A DNA stretch of 64,000 nt, from contig CP114118.1 of NCBI GenBank assembly GCA_029959195.1, positions 558,001 through 622,000 of the forward strand, given 5' to 3'. Shown here in pieces: positions 37,778-50,123 of the stretch (positions are counted from its first letter, which is position 1; each line of letters begins with the position of its first letter). The DNA comes from Dictyophora rubrovolvata (lineage: Eukaryota > Basidiomycota > Agaricomycetes > Phallales > Phallaceae). A program made the position numbers and the translations under genes. The notes beneath the pieces are model-generated. The model did not search any database. It was not told where the DNA came from and saw only the letters and a list, made by a program, of their open reading frames with translations.

Positions 37778-38829
37778 AATTGCTTTGAAACTGCTTTCGT
37801 CGCAACTGCAGACAGTACATGTAATAGGCACAGAGGTAATTGTTTTTAATCAAAATCCCAGCTCGCTATTAGAATACGTATATCTTGGTTCGAAACTCCC
37901 GCAAAGCAACTGATTAGAGAGTTCGTTGGACTTCAGCTGCAGAGTAAAGGCGTCAGTCTTGCCAACGCTCCCCAGAAAAAACCTCAAGCTTATCTCTACT
38001 GATATCTGGGAAATATCGGCTATTTTGAGTGACCGGGAAAGTTCTGCAACAGCTTCTCGAAATTCTGCCCTTGACATTTTACTAGATGGCCTGTTCAAAC
38101 CTCCGAAGTGGCTTAATTTGTTTATTGCCACTTCGAGGCTAAACCTTTTTAAGAAACCCATACCTTCTTTAATTGAAAAGCACATCTGTAGACTATGAGT
38201 AATATATTGGCACTTTAAAGAACTTCATGCCAAACATCTTCGTCCGACTGTCGGACTTGCACGTGCCAGCCAAAGGAGAGTGATGGGTTACACCGGTCCA
38301 ATTGAAAGGAGTTCCTCCTCAAACTCACATGTAATGGTAAATTTGTGCGAGTCCCAGGCAGTTTATGGAAAACAACGTCAATTCTTCTTTGCAGAAGTTG
38401 CGGGCCAGTGGTAAGATCTGGAGGTGGTGCGCAGTTTCCATCTGCCCACGCGGTAATATTAGGGGATGTCAGAGTAGGTTGTTTCAAGGCCGTTTCGCTG
38501 TCCGTTTCGGATTCAGTGAAACGGCTGGTGAAAGGGCGAAACGGTATAACGCCTCTTGAGGTGGTTGTGGACGCCAAGCTTCAATGTTAATATGAAATGT
38601 CAATATTGTTAATGTCGTCCAATTGAAAGTTACACTGCGTCGGAGTATGAGATTGGGGGTCGGCTTTGTTTGCCGGGGTTTGCCGATCTCGTGTCCATGT
38701 CAACGCTTCGACTTTGTGAGCCTTTTCGGTGCGCAGATAATATTTCACCATTCTTGACATACCCTGCTTTTCAGAATTCCGGAGAACCCAGGGTTTTGTA
38801 GATCTGTTCAAGCCAATCGTTTGCGTTTT

Positions 38830-38975
38830 TCGGCGATTGATGAATCTCCGTCCCAGGCCTCAGGGGTTCCAGATCCGTGCTTCGTTCAAGGATCAAGAGC
38901 CTGTCTTGCTCAGGCTAATTACAGACGCTTCCTGTGTGGGGATTGGCGGTGTGTTATATGCTGCTGTGTAACTCA
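38830..38975 (+). mobile_element. Fossil fragment resembling the RNase H region of a Ty3/gypsy-like LTR retroelement
   Basis: The translation contains LLRLITDASCVGIGGVLYA, which resembles the DAS...GIGGVL start of retroelement RNase H. Only a short piece is present, with no LTR or other domain found nearby, so the element is broken and old. It lies just upstream of the ATPase start. Confidence 0.4.
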
Positions 38976-39066
38976 GCTAACGCCTGTCAGAGTACATAAA
39001 AGGCGAGCTGCCTTCTCAAAAAAAAACGCGACTTGCTTCTCTCTACCAATCTCGGGCGGCCGAGTC

Positions 39067-42000
39067 ATGGGTTCTATGTCTTTCCCAGTTGATACTGAGA
39101 AACAGCGCGATAATCAAGCTGAAAGGGTTAATACCTTCAACAACAACCGCTCCAGAATTTCCATGAATGCAAGAACACCGTCAATTCGTTCACTTCATGA
39201 CTCTGCTGCCCCCGATGCCTCCCCGCGTATCCCGGTAGAGTTTCGGACTCTAAATGTCGACGTGGAATCCCTCAAGAGTTCTTCCGGCAGCATTAAATTC
39301 TCCAATTTCAAAATATTCAAAGCCAAAGCGGAGGTCAAAGGCAAGCTCGTAGTCATTAATGGAATCTTGTTTATTTTTTTCAAATGGTGATTTATTATAG
39401 AAATTGCTACTCTTGATTGGCATGCTCTTTCTGTTAAAGAAGTTCTAGACCGTCTTTCAACCTCAGCTGAAGAGGGACTGGATAATTCACAAGCGTCTAA
39501 ATGTTTATCCACCTATGGGCTTAATAAAATTAGTCCTCCTCCTAAGCATATTTTCAGGAAGGTTGCGGGCTGGCTGTTTGGAGGTTTCGGGTCTCTTCTT
39601 TTCGTGGCTTCCGTTTTTGGTTTCGTTGCTTGGTTAGTTATTTGTCCAATTATATGACCCCTTTCCGATATACTGACAATGAACATTGTTCAGGAGACCA
39701 CTCGGAGACCCTCCGCAAATTTCGAATCTGGCTTTGGCTGTTGTTCTTGTTGTCGTTTTGTCCTTGGCAGCAGGCTCCAATGCCTGGCAAGACTTCTCAA
39801 CTTCCCGTGTTATGAGCAGGATAAAGCAACTTTTACCTACAGCGGTTACAGTCACTCGCGACGGTGCCCAAATTAGTATTCCTTCTGAGAAACTTGTCCC
39901 CGGTGATTTGGTATATTATTTTCATCGTCACTGATAAACGTAGTAGTAAAGACTGACTTCCTCATCTAAGGTCATCATATCTATGGGCATGAAAATTCCA
40001 GCGGACCTTCGGATTATTCAATGCACTGGAGATTGTACGTTCGACCGTAGTATATTAACTGGAGAGGTAACAGACCGTTTTTCTTGCCCTTTCACCAAGT
40101 AGTACCTTACATATGCTTTGCAGAGCGAGCCGGTTGCTGCGACCATAAATAAAACCAGCGACAATATTTTAGAGGTTCTTTTTTTTTGGCAAGATTGTCG
40201 CTCTGTCTATGTTCTGACATTTATTGACAGACTAAAAACATCGCGTTACAAGGTACACACTGCGTCAGTGGTTCAGGTCGTGGTATTGTGATTCAAACAG
40301 GCGATTCTACTGTTTTGTAAGTATTTTTTTATAAATTAATTCAAAAAAAGGGGTTTCATATGTTTTCAGTGGTCGCATCGCTGCTTTATCTGCAAAGTCC
40401 AACACTCAAATGACGACTCTTCAACGGGAGCTTCTACGATTCGTTTGCATCATAGCCGGTATAGCCGTTTCAGTAGCACTCTTACTTGTTATATTATGGG
40501 CCGCATGGTGCGTTTTAATCATGTTTTACCAAAATAAAAGGAGTACCTTAACCATTCTGGCTAGGATCCGTCGTGTCTTTCCCGGTTATATCAACGTGTC
40601 AAACCTTCTTATTGACATTGTTTCTATCATGAGTAAGATTATGATTGGTTTTTTCTAAATCACTGTCCCTTACCGAAGTTTGTGTTAGTTGGTATCATGC
40701 CGACAGGATTGTACGCTAAAATTAATCAACTTTCTTTTGTTATTCTCTAACCTCGTTTGTAGGCCAGTGGCTGTCACACTTAGTTTGGCTAAAGTCGCAG
40801 GAACATTAGGTAGACATAAGGTACGCTCTGATTTTTTGTGAAAAGGTCTAAGCTAAGTTTTGATTAGGTCTTGTGCAAATCGTTGTCGATCGTGGAAACT
40901 CTTGGTGCCGTAAACGTGATCTGCTCCGTGCGTTTTTCAGTTACCAGGTCTTATCCAGCTGTTATTAACCTACCCCTGCTCTAGGATAAAACGGGTAATC
41001 ACTTTACCAATAAGCTTTTTGCTCGTTTATTTATGAATTTGTCTTATTAATAGGTACACTCACACAAAACAAAATGCATGTCGATGACGTCGCCGTTTAC
41101 GAGACTGCGTTCAAGCCTTCTGTCGTTCGTGAGAAACTCACCGATACCACTGATGAAAAGGTCAACAATGCAGTGCGAGAAAACCTCGTTCAGGTAGCTG
41201 CCGTGGCTGGAATTTGCAATGCCGCTGCGTTTTCGTACTCTCAAGATGAGCAAGGAATAACGCATGTAGAAGTAATCGGTGATGCCACAGGTATAATACC
41301 TGTTATCTCCGAAACACGATCTCTACTCATCGTATCACAGATGCTGCTTTGCTGACGTTTTGCAATAATGTGCTTGCTGTAAAGGAGTTGAACCATACTT
41401 GGAAGGAAGTACACAAGATTAACTTCAGCTCTAAGGTTATTACATCATTCAATTTCCAATTGAACAAAGGATCAATGCTAACCCATTTTTTCAGACAAAG
41501 TTTATGTTGAAATTGTCGTGCCTTTCCCCTGAGTCTACTGCCGCCTACCTCCGTCCTGCACCTCTCGCAACTTGGGATGATTATGCTCCAACCGACTACC
41601 TATTAACAGTCAAGGGCGCTCCAGATGTGCTTTTCCCTCGCTGTGGCTCCGTGGTCAATCCCGCAGGTGGTCAACCAATCCCGCTTAACAAGGAAGTCCT
41701 CGCGAGGATTGTCACCATACAGGACAAGTGGGCCTCTCAAGGACAGCGTGTCTTGATCTTAGCCCGGAAAATCATTAAGGAAGAAGAGATCCCCAAATCT
41801 ACATTAAAGAGTCTTCAAGCCATGGACGAATTAATGAATGACTTGAATGAAGATCTTGTTATTGTCGGTCTGGTCGCTTTAACGGACCCTTTAAAAGATG
41901 ACGTTGCTGAGACTGTTAGGTTAGCAATGTTTCAATGCTCTCTCGTGCTCGTGGTTGACCCGTGCGTAGGATTTGTCGTGGTGCTGGTATTAGATTTTTC

Positions 42001-43780
42001 GTCGTGACTGGTACTAGTCTTGTCCTACTCTCAATTCTCGGGTTCGTTTATAATAGCATTTTAGGTGACCATCCTGCAACAGCCGTCGCAATAGCTACTC
42101 AGGCCGGTATAGTATCCAACCCCTCAAAAATACACCATTTCTCAAATTTGGATCCCAATCTACCTCTCGATAAAATTGCTCCTTACGCTCCTGTCTCGGA
42201 CGATGACGACAATCCACGTCCGATGACGAGTATAGTTATCACCGGGAATGATATGACCCAATTTCAAGGTACTCAGCTGGATCAACTTTGCACGTACGAT
42301 GAGATTGTTTTCGCACGAACTACTCCGGAGCAAAAGTTGTTCATCGTTCGGGCTTTTCAAGCGAAACAGTGTATCGTTGGTATGACTGGAGATGGCGTAA
42401 ATGATAGTGCATCTCTTAAAGCTGCCGATATTGGGATTGCTATGGGTTCGGGTTCAGACGTTGCAAGGTGGGTTGAACCACCGGCGCTATTGGTATTGGG
42501 GGCATCTTTCCTTATTCATTTATCTATCTTAGGGAGGCAGCGGACATGGTTTTACTTGAGAATTTTGGGTCCATTGTTATAGCATTAGAATATGGTGCGT
42601 GTTATGAAGGCTTTGTCGTCGACCTGTCATTACTGGTCTATGTAGGTCGGTTGGTGTATGATAACTTGAAAAAGACGTCGCTATATCTTCTTCCCGCTGG
42701 AAGGTAAGTTCGGGCCCAATTTATTCATGCTTAGGACTTTTACGAATCCCTCCAAATAGTTTCTCCGAGTTGATACCCGTTTTACTTAATTTCCTCCTTG
42801 GGGTTCCACAAGTATGTTCACGTGGATTTCTCCCAAATGACTCCTCCGCTGACTAAACTTCTTTGCTTACAGCTGCTCAGCAACATAGACGTATGTAAAA
42901 ATAAAATGGTTTTATATAAATTGCCACACTGAGCTTTTAAATGTAGATGATTCTTATCTGCGTAATTACGGACATAGGACCCGCCCTTAGTTTATGTATG
43001 GAACCTCCAGAAGTCGGACTGCTTCGCCGCAAACCCCGTAATGTCAAGACAGATCGTCTTGTAGATATCAAACTCCTTGTTCAAGCGTATGCATTCGTGG
43101 GTTTCCTCGAAACGTTTTGCTCGTTGTCGCTGTAAGTAAGGTTCCTCTTGTGTCGATGATTTTTTTCTTAGAGGTATAATATTTTGACAGGTCCTTCTGG
43201 TTCCTGCATAGACACGGTGTTCCTTTCTCTGAGCTTATCTTTAAATTTGGAAATTGGCCGACATTGACTAATGAATTGTTGTATCGCGCTCAAGCTATTA
43301 CATTCTTTACCCTGGTGATCATGCAATGGGGGTATGTATTTTGATGACGATTAGTAAATGATTCGTTGCGACTAACTTGTTGGTCCCCGTAGCAACTTAC
43401 TTGCTTCGCGCGGTCGAAGACTAAGCATATTCCAACATACACCGGCTCGTAATTATTATCTAGTTCCCGCAATGTGTGGTGCTTTGGGTTTTGCCGTCTT
43501 TTTCAGTTATCTCCCTTTCTTGTAAGTCATAAAATTCTGAAAAAAAGGAACACAGAATTCCTGAACTAATGTTCTACAGCCAAAAGGTATTCCTTACACG
43601 GGGGATTCCGGTCGAAAATTATTTCATCCCGTTGACGTTTGCTCTCGGTGTGCTTGTGTAAGTCTGTTATTTATTTTGTAAAAGATGGTTGTACTAAAGA
43701 ACAACAAAAGGCTGGATGAAATCCGAAAATACTTCGTGCGTCGTTATCCTAAAGGATTCCTGGCCCGCATTGCTTGGTAG
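39067..43780 (+). CDS. Type II P-type ATPase (Na,K-ATPase alpha-like / fungal alkali cation pump)
   Basis: ATP-driven cation pump of the plasma membrane, roughly 1,000-1,100 residues in about 20 exons. It starts at MGSMSFPVDTEKQ (39067). The N-terminus IATLDWHALSVKEVLDRLST, GLDNSQASKCLSTYGLNKIS and GWLFGGFGSLLFVAS is followed by the actuator SILTGESEPVAATIN. Next are the M4 region TGLPVAVTLSLAKVAGTLGR and the phosphorylation loop CSDKTGTLTQNKM, with the aspartate on a 10-nt exon. The nucleotide-binding KGAPDVLFPRCGS, the hinge GMTGDGVNDSASLKAADIGI, the C-terminal helices and LDEIRKYFVRRYPKGFLARI (TAG at 43778-43780) complete it. The domain set is that of IIC/ACU-like pumps, which move Na+ or K+. 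Which ion cannot be decided by eye. The first intron is GC-AG. It is tail to tail with the SMN gene, 314 bp apart. Confidence 0.92.
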
Positions 43781-44094
43781 TAGATGTGCAGCTGAATTGA
43801 TAGATGGATGGTGATCCGTCGGGTTGCCAGCGTTTTTTTTTCTCAGGGTTCCTGGTAGTTGTTCTGTACATTAATTGCTTTGATTTTCTTGTTCTCGATA
43901 TCCGTAAATTGTCACGTTGGGATAAAGTCTGCCTGATCCGCTGCTGACTCTCGTGATTGAGCTTCAACTTCATCGTTATTTTCAGGTTCCTTTTCTACAT
44001 TATTGGCATGTCCTTGACTGCTACTAGACTTTGTCCTCGTGTTTTGGTGTGAGGCAGTCTAATTCGGAAACAAGTTAAGGAGTGACAAAAAACT

Positions 44095-44851
44095 TCAACG
44101 TTGACAACGCACGTGATAGATACCAGTCCAATAACCAGCCCAATACCAAGCACTCATTGCATTTTGGAACGCTTGATCAACAGATACAGAAGATAAAGCT
44201 CGTGGAGGAATTACTTGCGCAAATGGTATTTGACCAACGTCTTGATCGAAAGATAAAGAAGGATCGTGTTGAGGGGCGAATGTATTAAAGTCCAGGGGTC
44301 GTGAATTTCCTTCATCTTCATCTTCCATTTCCTCAGAGGATTCAAAATGTGAGGCAAGCGAAGTTGGTATTAAAGGCATTCCCATCGACACAATATTGGT
44401 ATCATCGGTACCATTTTGCTCTAGAGGAATATTATACCATCTATTTTTGGGACGTTTAGGAATGTTAAACATACGCGCTTGACTGGACACTACTACTGAC
44501 AGAGGGGCCTTTTTTACCGGCTCGGTTTTCCAGCTCTTTTCCGGACCATTTAAAACCTAATTGATCTCAGGAGTTGTACACCGATAGCAACGACCCCGGA
44601 CAAACCTCATACTCTTCGGCGGCGGCATCCCAAGCGGCTATAAGAGCAGAATCGTCCCATACGTCCTCATGCGTCAACTGACGACTTTCTTCTTGAATTC
44701 CATACCTGGTTTTATTCGAGCCGCCCTGGCCGGATCTCTTGTGGGCGTTGCGGTTCGATTTTTGCTTTTTCTTCGGTGGGGAAATGGTTGGATCTTTAGC
44801 TCTTGAAGATTTAGAATCGGTCAAATCGTCATAGGAGACTAGAGCACGCAT
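44095..44851 (-). CDS. SMN (survival motor neuron) complex protein homologue
   Basis: Core factor for Sm-ring assembly on spliceosomal snRNAs. Two exons. Exon 1 starts at MRALVSYDDLTDSKSSRAKD (44851), has a basic nuclear-signal-like stretch PPKKKQKSNRN and the Gemin2-binding motif EDVWDDSALIAAWDAAAEEYE. An intron (GTTTGT...AATTAG) follows. Exon 2 begins VLNGPEKSWKTEPVKKAPL and ends with the YG-box helix FQNAMSAWYWAGYWTGIYHV, which drives oligomerisation. There is no Tudor domain, as in fission yeast Smn1, and the middle is acidic and proline-containing. The frame is open upstream to 44968; MRALVSYDD was chosen because basidiomycete homologues, as I recall them, begin this way. An intron-dense genome depends on this pathway. 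Confidence 0.92.
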
Positions 44852-45411
44852 GTCGTTGGAGTTGAAAGCAGTCACAAGTATAACATCACTTACGTAACCA
44901 AGTAACGTGTGAATTTTGTGAGGTGCCATATCATCGAACAAACTATAACTTGTACTATGGTAAGACATGTGCCAATTACTTGAGAAAGTAAGTATTCCCG
45001 CCTTTGATTTGAGTTTTCGTTATTTAATATCCTCCGCGACAGACCCCTAATCAAACTCCTGTCCATCTCCTGTCTGCGGCCAATTATACCAAGGTTCATT
45101 CCTAAAATACTATAATCGAGCGTGTAAAAGCATGTTCTTTGCATCGTGTTCGTCAATGGGAGTTTAATTGTAACGCCAGATAGTGCTTCTTTCAAATTAT
45201 TAACCGGAGATTTTTACGGTTAGTATGATTGTTTTTTCTTCTTCTCGTATTAACTGCGGTTGTTAACTTGTTACAATCACAGTGTTTTTTTTCCTCCACT
45301 CTTAGACAAACAGGCCGACTGCATATTTAAATACGACTTTTCCTTGACTCCTACATGTTCAGACTACAGCCGTTAATCTGTTGAGGTCGTTTTGATTCAA
45401 CCCTCTTTGCT
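44852..45411. other. Intergenic region upstream of SMN and of the 45.4-kb secreted protein
   Basis: About 560 bp between divergent genes. A GTAAGT-like donor near 44892 in the SMN direction may belong to a 5' UTR intron. No further gene is seen. Confidence 0.45.
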
Positions 45412-45713
45412 ATGCTGCTTTTCAAGACCTTTGGATTCTTCGCTTTATCTCTCTATCCTTTCTCGATTTGCCCAATATTTGCTTCTCCCATACCCCCTGT
45501 ATCTATTGAAATATCAAAGGTATGGTTACTATTATCTATATGTCTTCGTTGTTTCATGTGCTTTGTTCTCAGGACTACGCTGGTCCATCTCGGCTTCCTA
45601 GCACACGCGTGAGTCTTACCCGGCCTAGACACGTCCCAATACTCACTAGAGGTACAAAGTCGGACTCAACAATCCTTCTGTCCGATACCGATAGTGCGAT
45701 GCGCCTATCATGA
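45412..45713 (+). CDS. Small secreted protein, 82 residues (unknown function)
   Basis: I do not recognise this protein. Exon 1 (45412-45519) encodes MLLFKTFGFFALSLYPFSIC, then PIFASPIPPVSIEISK, a clear signal peptide with likely cleavage after FA. A 53-nt intron (GTATGG...TTCTCAG) leads in phase 0 to exon 2 (45573-45713): DYAGPSRLPSTRVSLTRPRH, then VPILTRGTKSDSTILLSDTD and SAMRLS. The mature part has no cysteine, is rich in Ser, Thr and Arg, and contains a basic LTRPRH motif. The gene plan (signal peptide, one short intron, under 150 residues) repeats in four other genes of this window (52.3, 54.1, 62.1 and 63.2 kb), but apart from the [SA]-P-[IL] end of the signal peptide no sequence likeness is visible. 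A spurious frame is possible, since only the splice fit and the signal peptide support it. Confidence 0.6.
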
Positions 45714-46558
45714 ACCCTGATTTTACAAGAAGTTCATTGTCTGATTCATACCGTATGAAATCCAGTTGTTAGATTTTGTAATTAACAGTGGTCCGAGCCG
45801 TCAATAGCACCGAATGTGATGTATTAAAAGTTTTTTTTTACCTTTAATTACCCAATTAACGAAAGCTTCTAATCAATCAATGGGCGTACATTTCAAAGGG
45901 TTTTGGGCAGCGACCACACCTGATGTTTTTAAGGACTATTTCGAGTTGTTTTCCGATACCACTGATAGGTGGATAATATACATGAAGCGAGCCGCACACC
46001 TTCAAGATTTAATTTATTCAAAAATTGACATACAGTATGTTTATGCGGTTTCATGCCCGAGTTCCTAATAGGGTGCCCGGTACTGATAATTGATCGGACA
46101 ATAACTGGAACATATTCGATGATTAATAAGTTTGATGCCATAATGAATCTCCTTGTTCTGTCCTGAAACACCGTTTTGATATTGTCGGCAAAAAGTAATT
46201 ATGAAGTGACCCTTTGACGAGGGTGCACGTGAAAATGACGGTCAGCCAAATTTGTTTTGCTAATTTCGAGGTCAATTCTGTGCATGATCAAACTATGATT
46301 CACTCGCACCACGTCAGATTCAGAGGAATGTATTCAATTTATGTATCACCAACTCGTAAACCTGAGGAAACCATTGTTCCTTGACATTATGTTTTATTTC
46401 TTCTAACTACTCGCACTTAGCGGTTCATCGCAAGGGACGTCAGCTGATAGCCGCGCATGTTGGTAATAGCAATCGGGGAAAAGCGTGACGAAAGAGTTGA
46501 TGACCAAGGTCCAAAATTCCTATTATAGGGGGCTCTATCTTCGTTCTCCCATCAACTC
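45714..46558. other. Intergenic region before P450-4
   Basis: About 840 bp with short frames on both strands (45880-46171) that have no recognisable features. Presumed promoter of P450-4 at its right end. Confidence 0.45.
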
Positions 46559-48755
46559 ATGTCCTCGCTATCCTTCTGGCAAGTTTCTACTCCTCTGCGG
46601 GCAGCATTATTCGTGGATCTATCGAGTGCTATAGTAAGTAGTGAAAAGACATTCTCTAGTGCTTTGTTTCATTCTTTACTAACCGCACTGGTAAACATTC
46701 AAGATCGCACACCAATGGTTTCGAAGATATGAGCCTCAAGATGTAACCGGCGGTCTTTTTCAGCTAGCCGTCTTCGCGATTGCACCTGTTGCAATGGCAG
46801 TGATAACCCTTCAGTCGCCTTTGGTGAACGGTCCGCTGCACTTTATACTTTTCGCTTCTTTCGTCTTAAGCTCTATCCTGCTTTATCGCATTGGACCCTT
46901 CCACCCGTTGGCAAAGTATCCCGGTCCGATGCTGTGCAAGATAACAAAAATGTGGGGAGCCTTTCTGTCGCACAAAGGGAAATTACATTGGTATTATCAT
47001 GAGCTTCATATGAAGTACGGTCCTATCGTCCGAATTGGTAAGCCTTTTACAATTTATGTTGGATGATTTCGCCTAACACAGCTTTCGAAGGTCCGAATGA
47101 GTTGTCTATCGTCGATGTTGATCTTATGCCCAGCATTCTGGGTCAACAAGGCATGCCTAAGGGCCCGCGTGCGTTGTTTTTTAATGCCAAACGTCCTGAA
47201 GCTCATTTCGATTTTAGTATGGAACGGACGGGCATTCCTTCCTGCTAAGATGAGGAACACTCAGATGGGTTTGATCAGTGTCCGTGATTACAACATCCAT
47301 ACACAGCTCCGGAAACCGTGGAACCGGTCATTTGGACCGAGTCCCCTTCAAGATTACGAAGAGTCTCTAGTTACTACTGGAAATGAATTGGTCGAGCTTT
47401 TAAGAGATTGCTGCCGCAAGTCTAGTGATAAATTTGGACATGCCGATCTAGCTGAATATATCGGCATATGGAGGTTCGTCTTTAGAATCATTTCGTTCCT
47501 TACTTCCAACTTTATGGAAACCTTTCAGTTTCGATTTTATGGGAAATATGGCGTGGGTTCATACACCTTTTTCTTATCATCATATTAATTATCACAAAAT
47601 GTAGCTTCGGAGAAAGTTTCGGGGTGATGCGCACCGGTGACAAAGACGGGCTAATAAACCAGATGAAGATTGCAGCCGAGTTTGTCTTCATTACTTCAAT
47701 TGGTTAACGTTAACTCGATCTGTTAGATCGCCGGCCATTACTCAGATGATTCCTTGGGCGTTGGGACTTTTTCGTGCTCTTCCTTACTTCAACAAGAGGC
47801 TGGGAAATTTCTCCAAATTTGCAGTAGGGCAAGCACAAAAAAGGATAACAAAAGTTACACAAAAAAGGGACTTGTTCTATCACCTGGTATATTTGTTCAT
47901 ATTTAGACATTCATCTTTCCGAATATTTAACGCTCTCTTAGGCTGCCGGCATGAACATTGACGATGATAAGCCCCCGACACCATACCTTGTCTCAAATGT
48001 AGTCCTCGCTATCGTTGCAGGCTCGGACACAACTTCCACAGTCCTCGCTGGGATCATGTATAACTTAATTCGGTACCCTGATTATTTTAAACGTTTGCGA
48101 AAGGAGTTCGACGAGGCTTTTCCTCCATCGGAACGGGCCGTCATCGAACCTGATAAGCTAGGGAGTTTGGAATTGTTAAATGCAATTGTGTTCGTATTTC
48201 ATCAGTTCTGTCATATTCATTGCTGAATACGTAATTGCCTTACTTTTAGCAACGAAACTTTACGTCTACAACCTCCTGTTCTTACCGGTTTGCAAAGAGC
48301 TCCGGCTAAAAATAGCGGAGGAAAATTAATAGGAGATATGTACGTCACTTAAAATACAGTATTTAATTAATTATACTATGCCTCACGTATGTCTGCCCAG
48401 GTTCATTCGTGAAGGAACGGCAGTATGTGTCCCTCCATATGTCATGCATCGCGACCCACGCTACTTCTACCCGAAAACTGACGAATTCTGGCCTGAGCGG
48501 TGGTTGATACAAAACAACGACGACATAATACTGAACCGTGCGGCTTTTATTCCATTTTCGTATGGACCCGCAAATTGTGCGGGCAAGACACTCGCTATAT
48601 CGGAGTTGAGATACATCACCGCTATGTTGGTGTATAATTTCGAGTTCGAGTTCGAGGATGGATATGATCCTTCTCTTTGGAGTAGTGATATAATGGATAA
48701 GTTCGTTATGGTCGTAGGGAAGTTACCGTTGAAGTTTCGACAAAGGAGTATTTGA
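46559..48755 (+). CDS. Cytochrome P450 monooxygenase, P450-4
   Basis: Fourth member of the family, separated from the tandem trio by about 21 kb. It starts at MSSLSFWQVSTPLRAALFVD (46559), matching the others up to the SSAI|GTAAGT junction. Ten exons give about 560 residues. It has IAHQWFRRYEPQDVTG, HPLAKYPGPMLCK and PNELSIVDVDLMPSILGQQG. The tiny exon (FDFMGNMA) and the I-helix AIVAGSDTTSTVLAG follow, then the K-helix NETLRLQPPVLTG, FWPERWLIQN and the heme loop PFSYGPANCAGKTLA. The stop is at 48753-48755. All motifs are intact. It is more diverged from P450-1 to P450-3 than those are among themselves, so its separation is older than the tandem duplications. The neighbours are a small secreted protein and a repeat-rich region. 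Confidence 0.93.
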
Positions 48756-50059
48756 GAGCTTCGTTTGATTTGTCTTGCATTGCAGTCCAATTACCGTGCA
48801 TGAGGGTTGTTTATGTATCACATGTGTTTCTTTATGATAAATCTAATCTACTCGCTATTTATTCTCCCATTTTATACTATCATTCCTTCACGGGAAAATA
48901 ACGGATAGTAATAAATATAACGTGTTAACATCTTTGTTGTCTACACAATCTGCGAAAACTGGATCTATCAGGTCACCACTCTGGCCTTCCTCTGGGCATG
49001 TATATATATGACCTGGTTCTAAAAAGATGAGACATTAATTTTCCAATAAATTCTCTTTCTCATAGTCCAATGTGTCTGTCCTTTTACTAAGGGCTCCCGC
49101 CCCGGAAGCATTCTTGGGTTTAGGGTTACAAGTCAAGGGTTTCAAGTCCATTCCATTTTCCATCCCACGAATTCTCATGACATTTTGGAAAAATTACCAA
49201 ATGTCTTAAACATTGATTGATTTTTATGTACTTTTAAGAAATCAAAATCAAAAGGAATCAATTTATATTTCCTAGTCATGACAGCTTCACCTTCCTGACT
49301 AACAATTCCTTTCCCTCTTCTGTATTATACCTACTGATCTGCACAGAATTTTATTTTAACATGACATAAAATGGTTTTACATGCCACACACTTCAGATGG
49401 ATAGTATAATAATAATACCAAATCTCTCACTTTGGAAATACAACCGGCCATGGTAACATCCTATGGCAATGGACGGTGGTTTACAATCCGTGACAGTTGA
49501 TTATTCTTGTTAGGAAATGAAAACTGGTTGGAGACCGAACTGTGGTCAAACCGAGCTCAAACTGCAATCGATGGGTCACTAAGTAGTAGACTGAACCAAA
49601 CTGAACCAAACTGAATCCATCACTAGGACTCCAACTGCAGGACGACGACCACCTTCACACGTACTATGATGGAATTTATGCAAATAAAATTTCTCTGATG
49701 CACTGAACACGTGTATTGGCCTGGGAGAGTGGTGAAAATGTCATTCCCCTCTTTTTCAGCTCAATTCACAATGTTTGTCTCATGTTTGTCTCATGTTAAT
49801 TCCAGTCCCCTATTGTGTATTTATAAAAAACAAAGATTATATAACTCTAGCTGAAGGTTTATCCAGTCTAAGGATTTCAGCTGGTACTCACATGGCCACT
49901 GAAAGCTCTCAACCTTCATTATTCTGCGGTCATATATAATCTTCAGGTCCTTTCAACAACACAAAAAGGATTTCATTCTTATTCTTATGTTACCAAGGGA
50001 ATTTCTTGCAAGGTCAAAACTACTTGTTCCTAAACCAACTCATGATGGGAAGTTTTAAA
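48756..50059. other. AT-rich gene-free region
   Basis: About 1.3 kb, AT-rich, without frames worth reporting. The left end is the P450-4 3' region; the right part leads into the repeat block. Confidence 0.5.
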
Positions 50060-50123
50060 TTCACTTGAGCTCAAATTATGAAGAAGCTCCAAAAACACTG
50101 TTGATACATTCAGTGTGATGCTA

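Noticed and set aside
37870-37900. GGTTCGAAACTCC resembling a tRNA box B
   Set aside because: No acceptor stem or box A upstream; chance match.
38215-38590. Frames of 81-120 codons on both strands upstream of the ATPase
   Set aside because: No domain and no intron logic; they may belong to the same degraded DNA as the nearby retroelement fossil.
44852-44968. Longer SMN N-terminus starting at 44968 or at MAPHKIHTLL (44929)
   Set aside because: The frame is open, but it contains a GTAAGT donor and is not like the usual MRALVSYDD start; probably 5' UTR.
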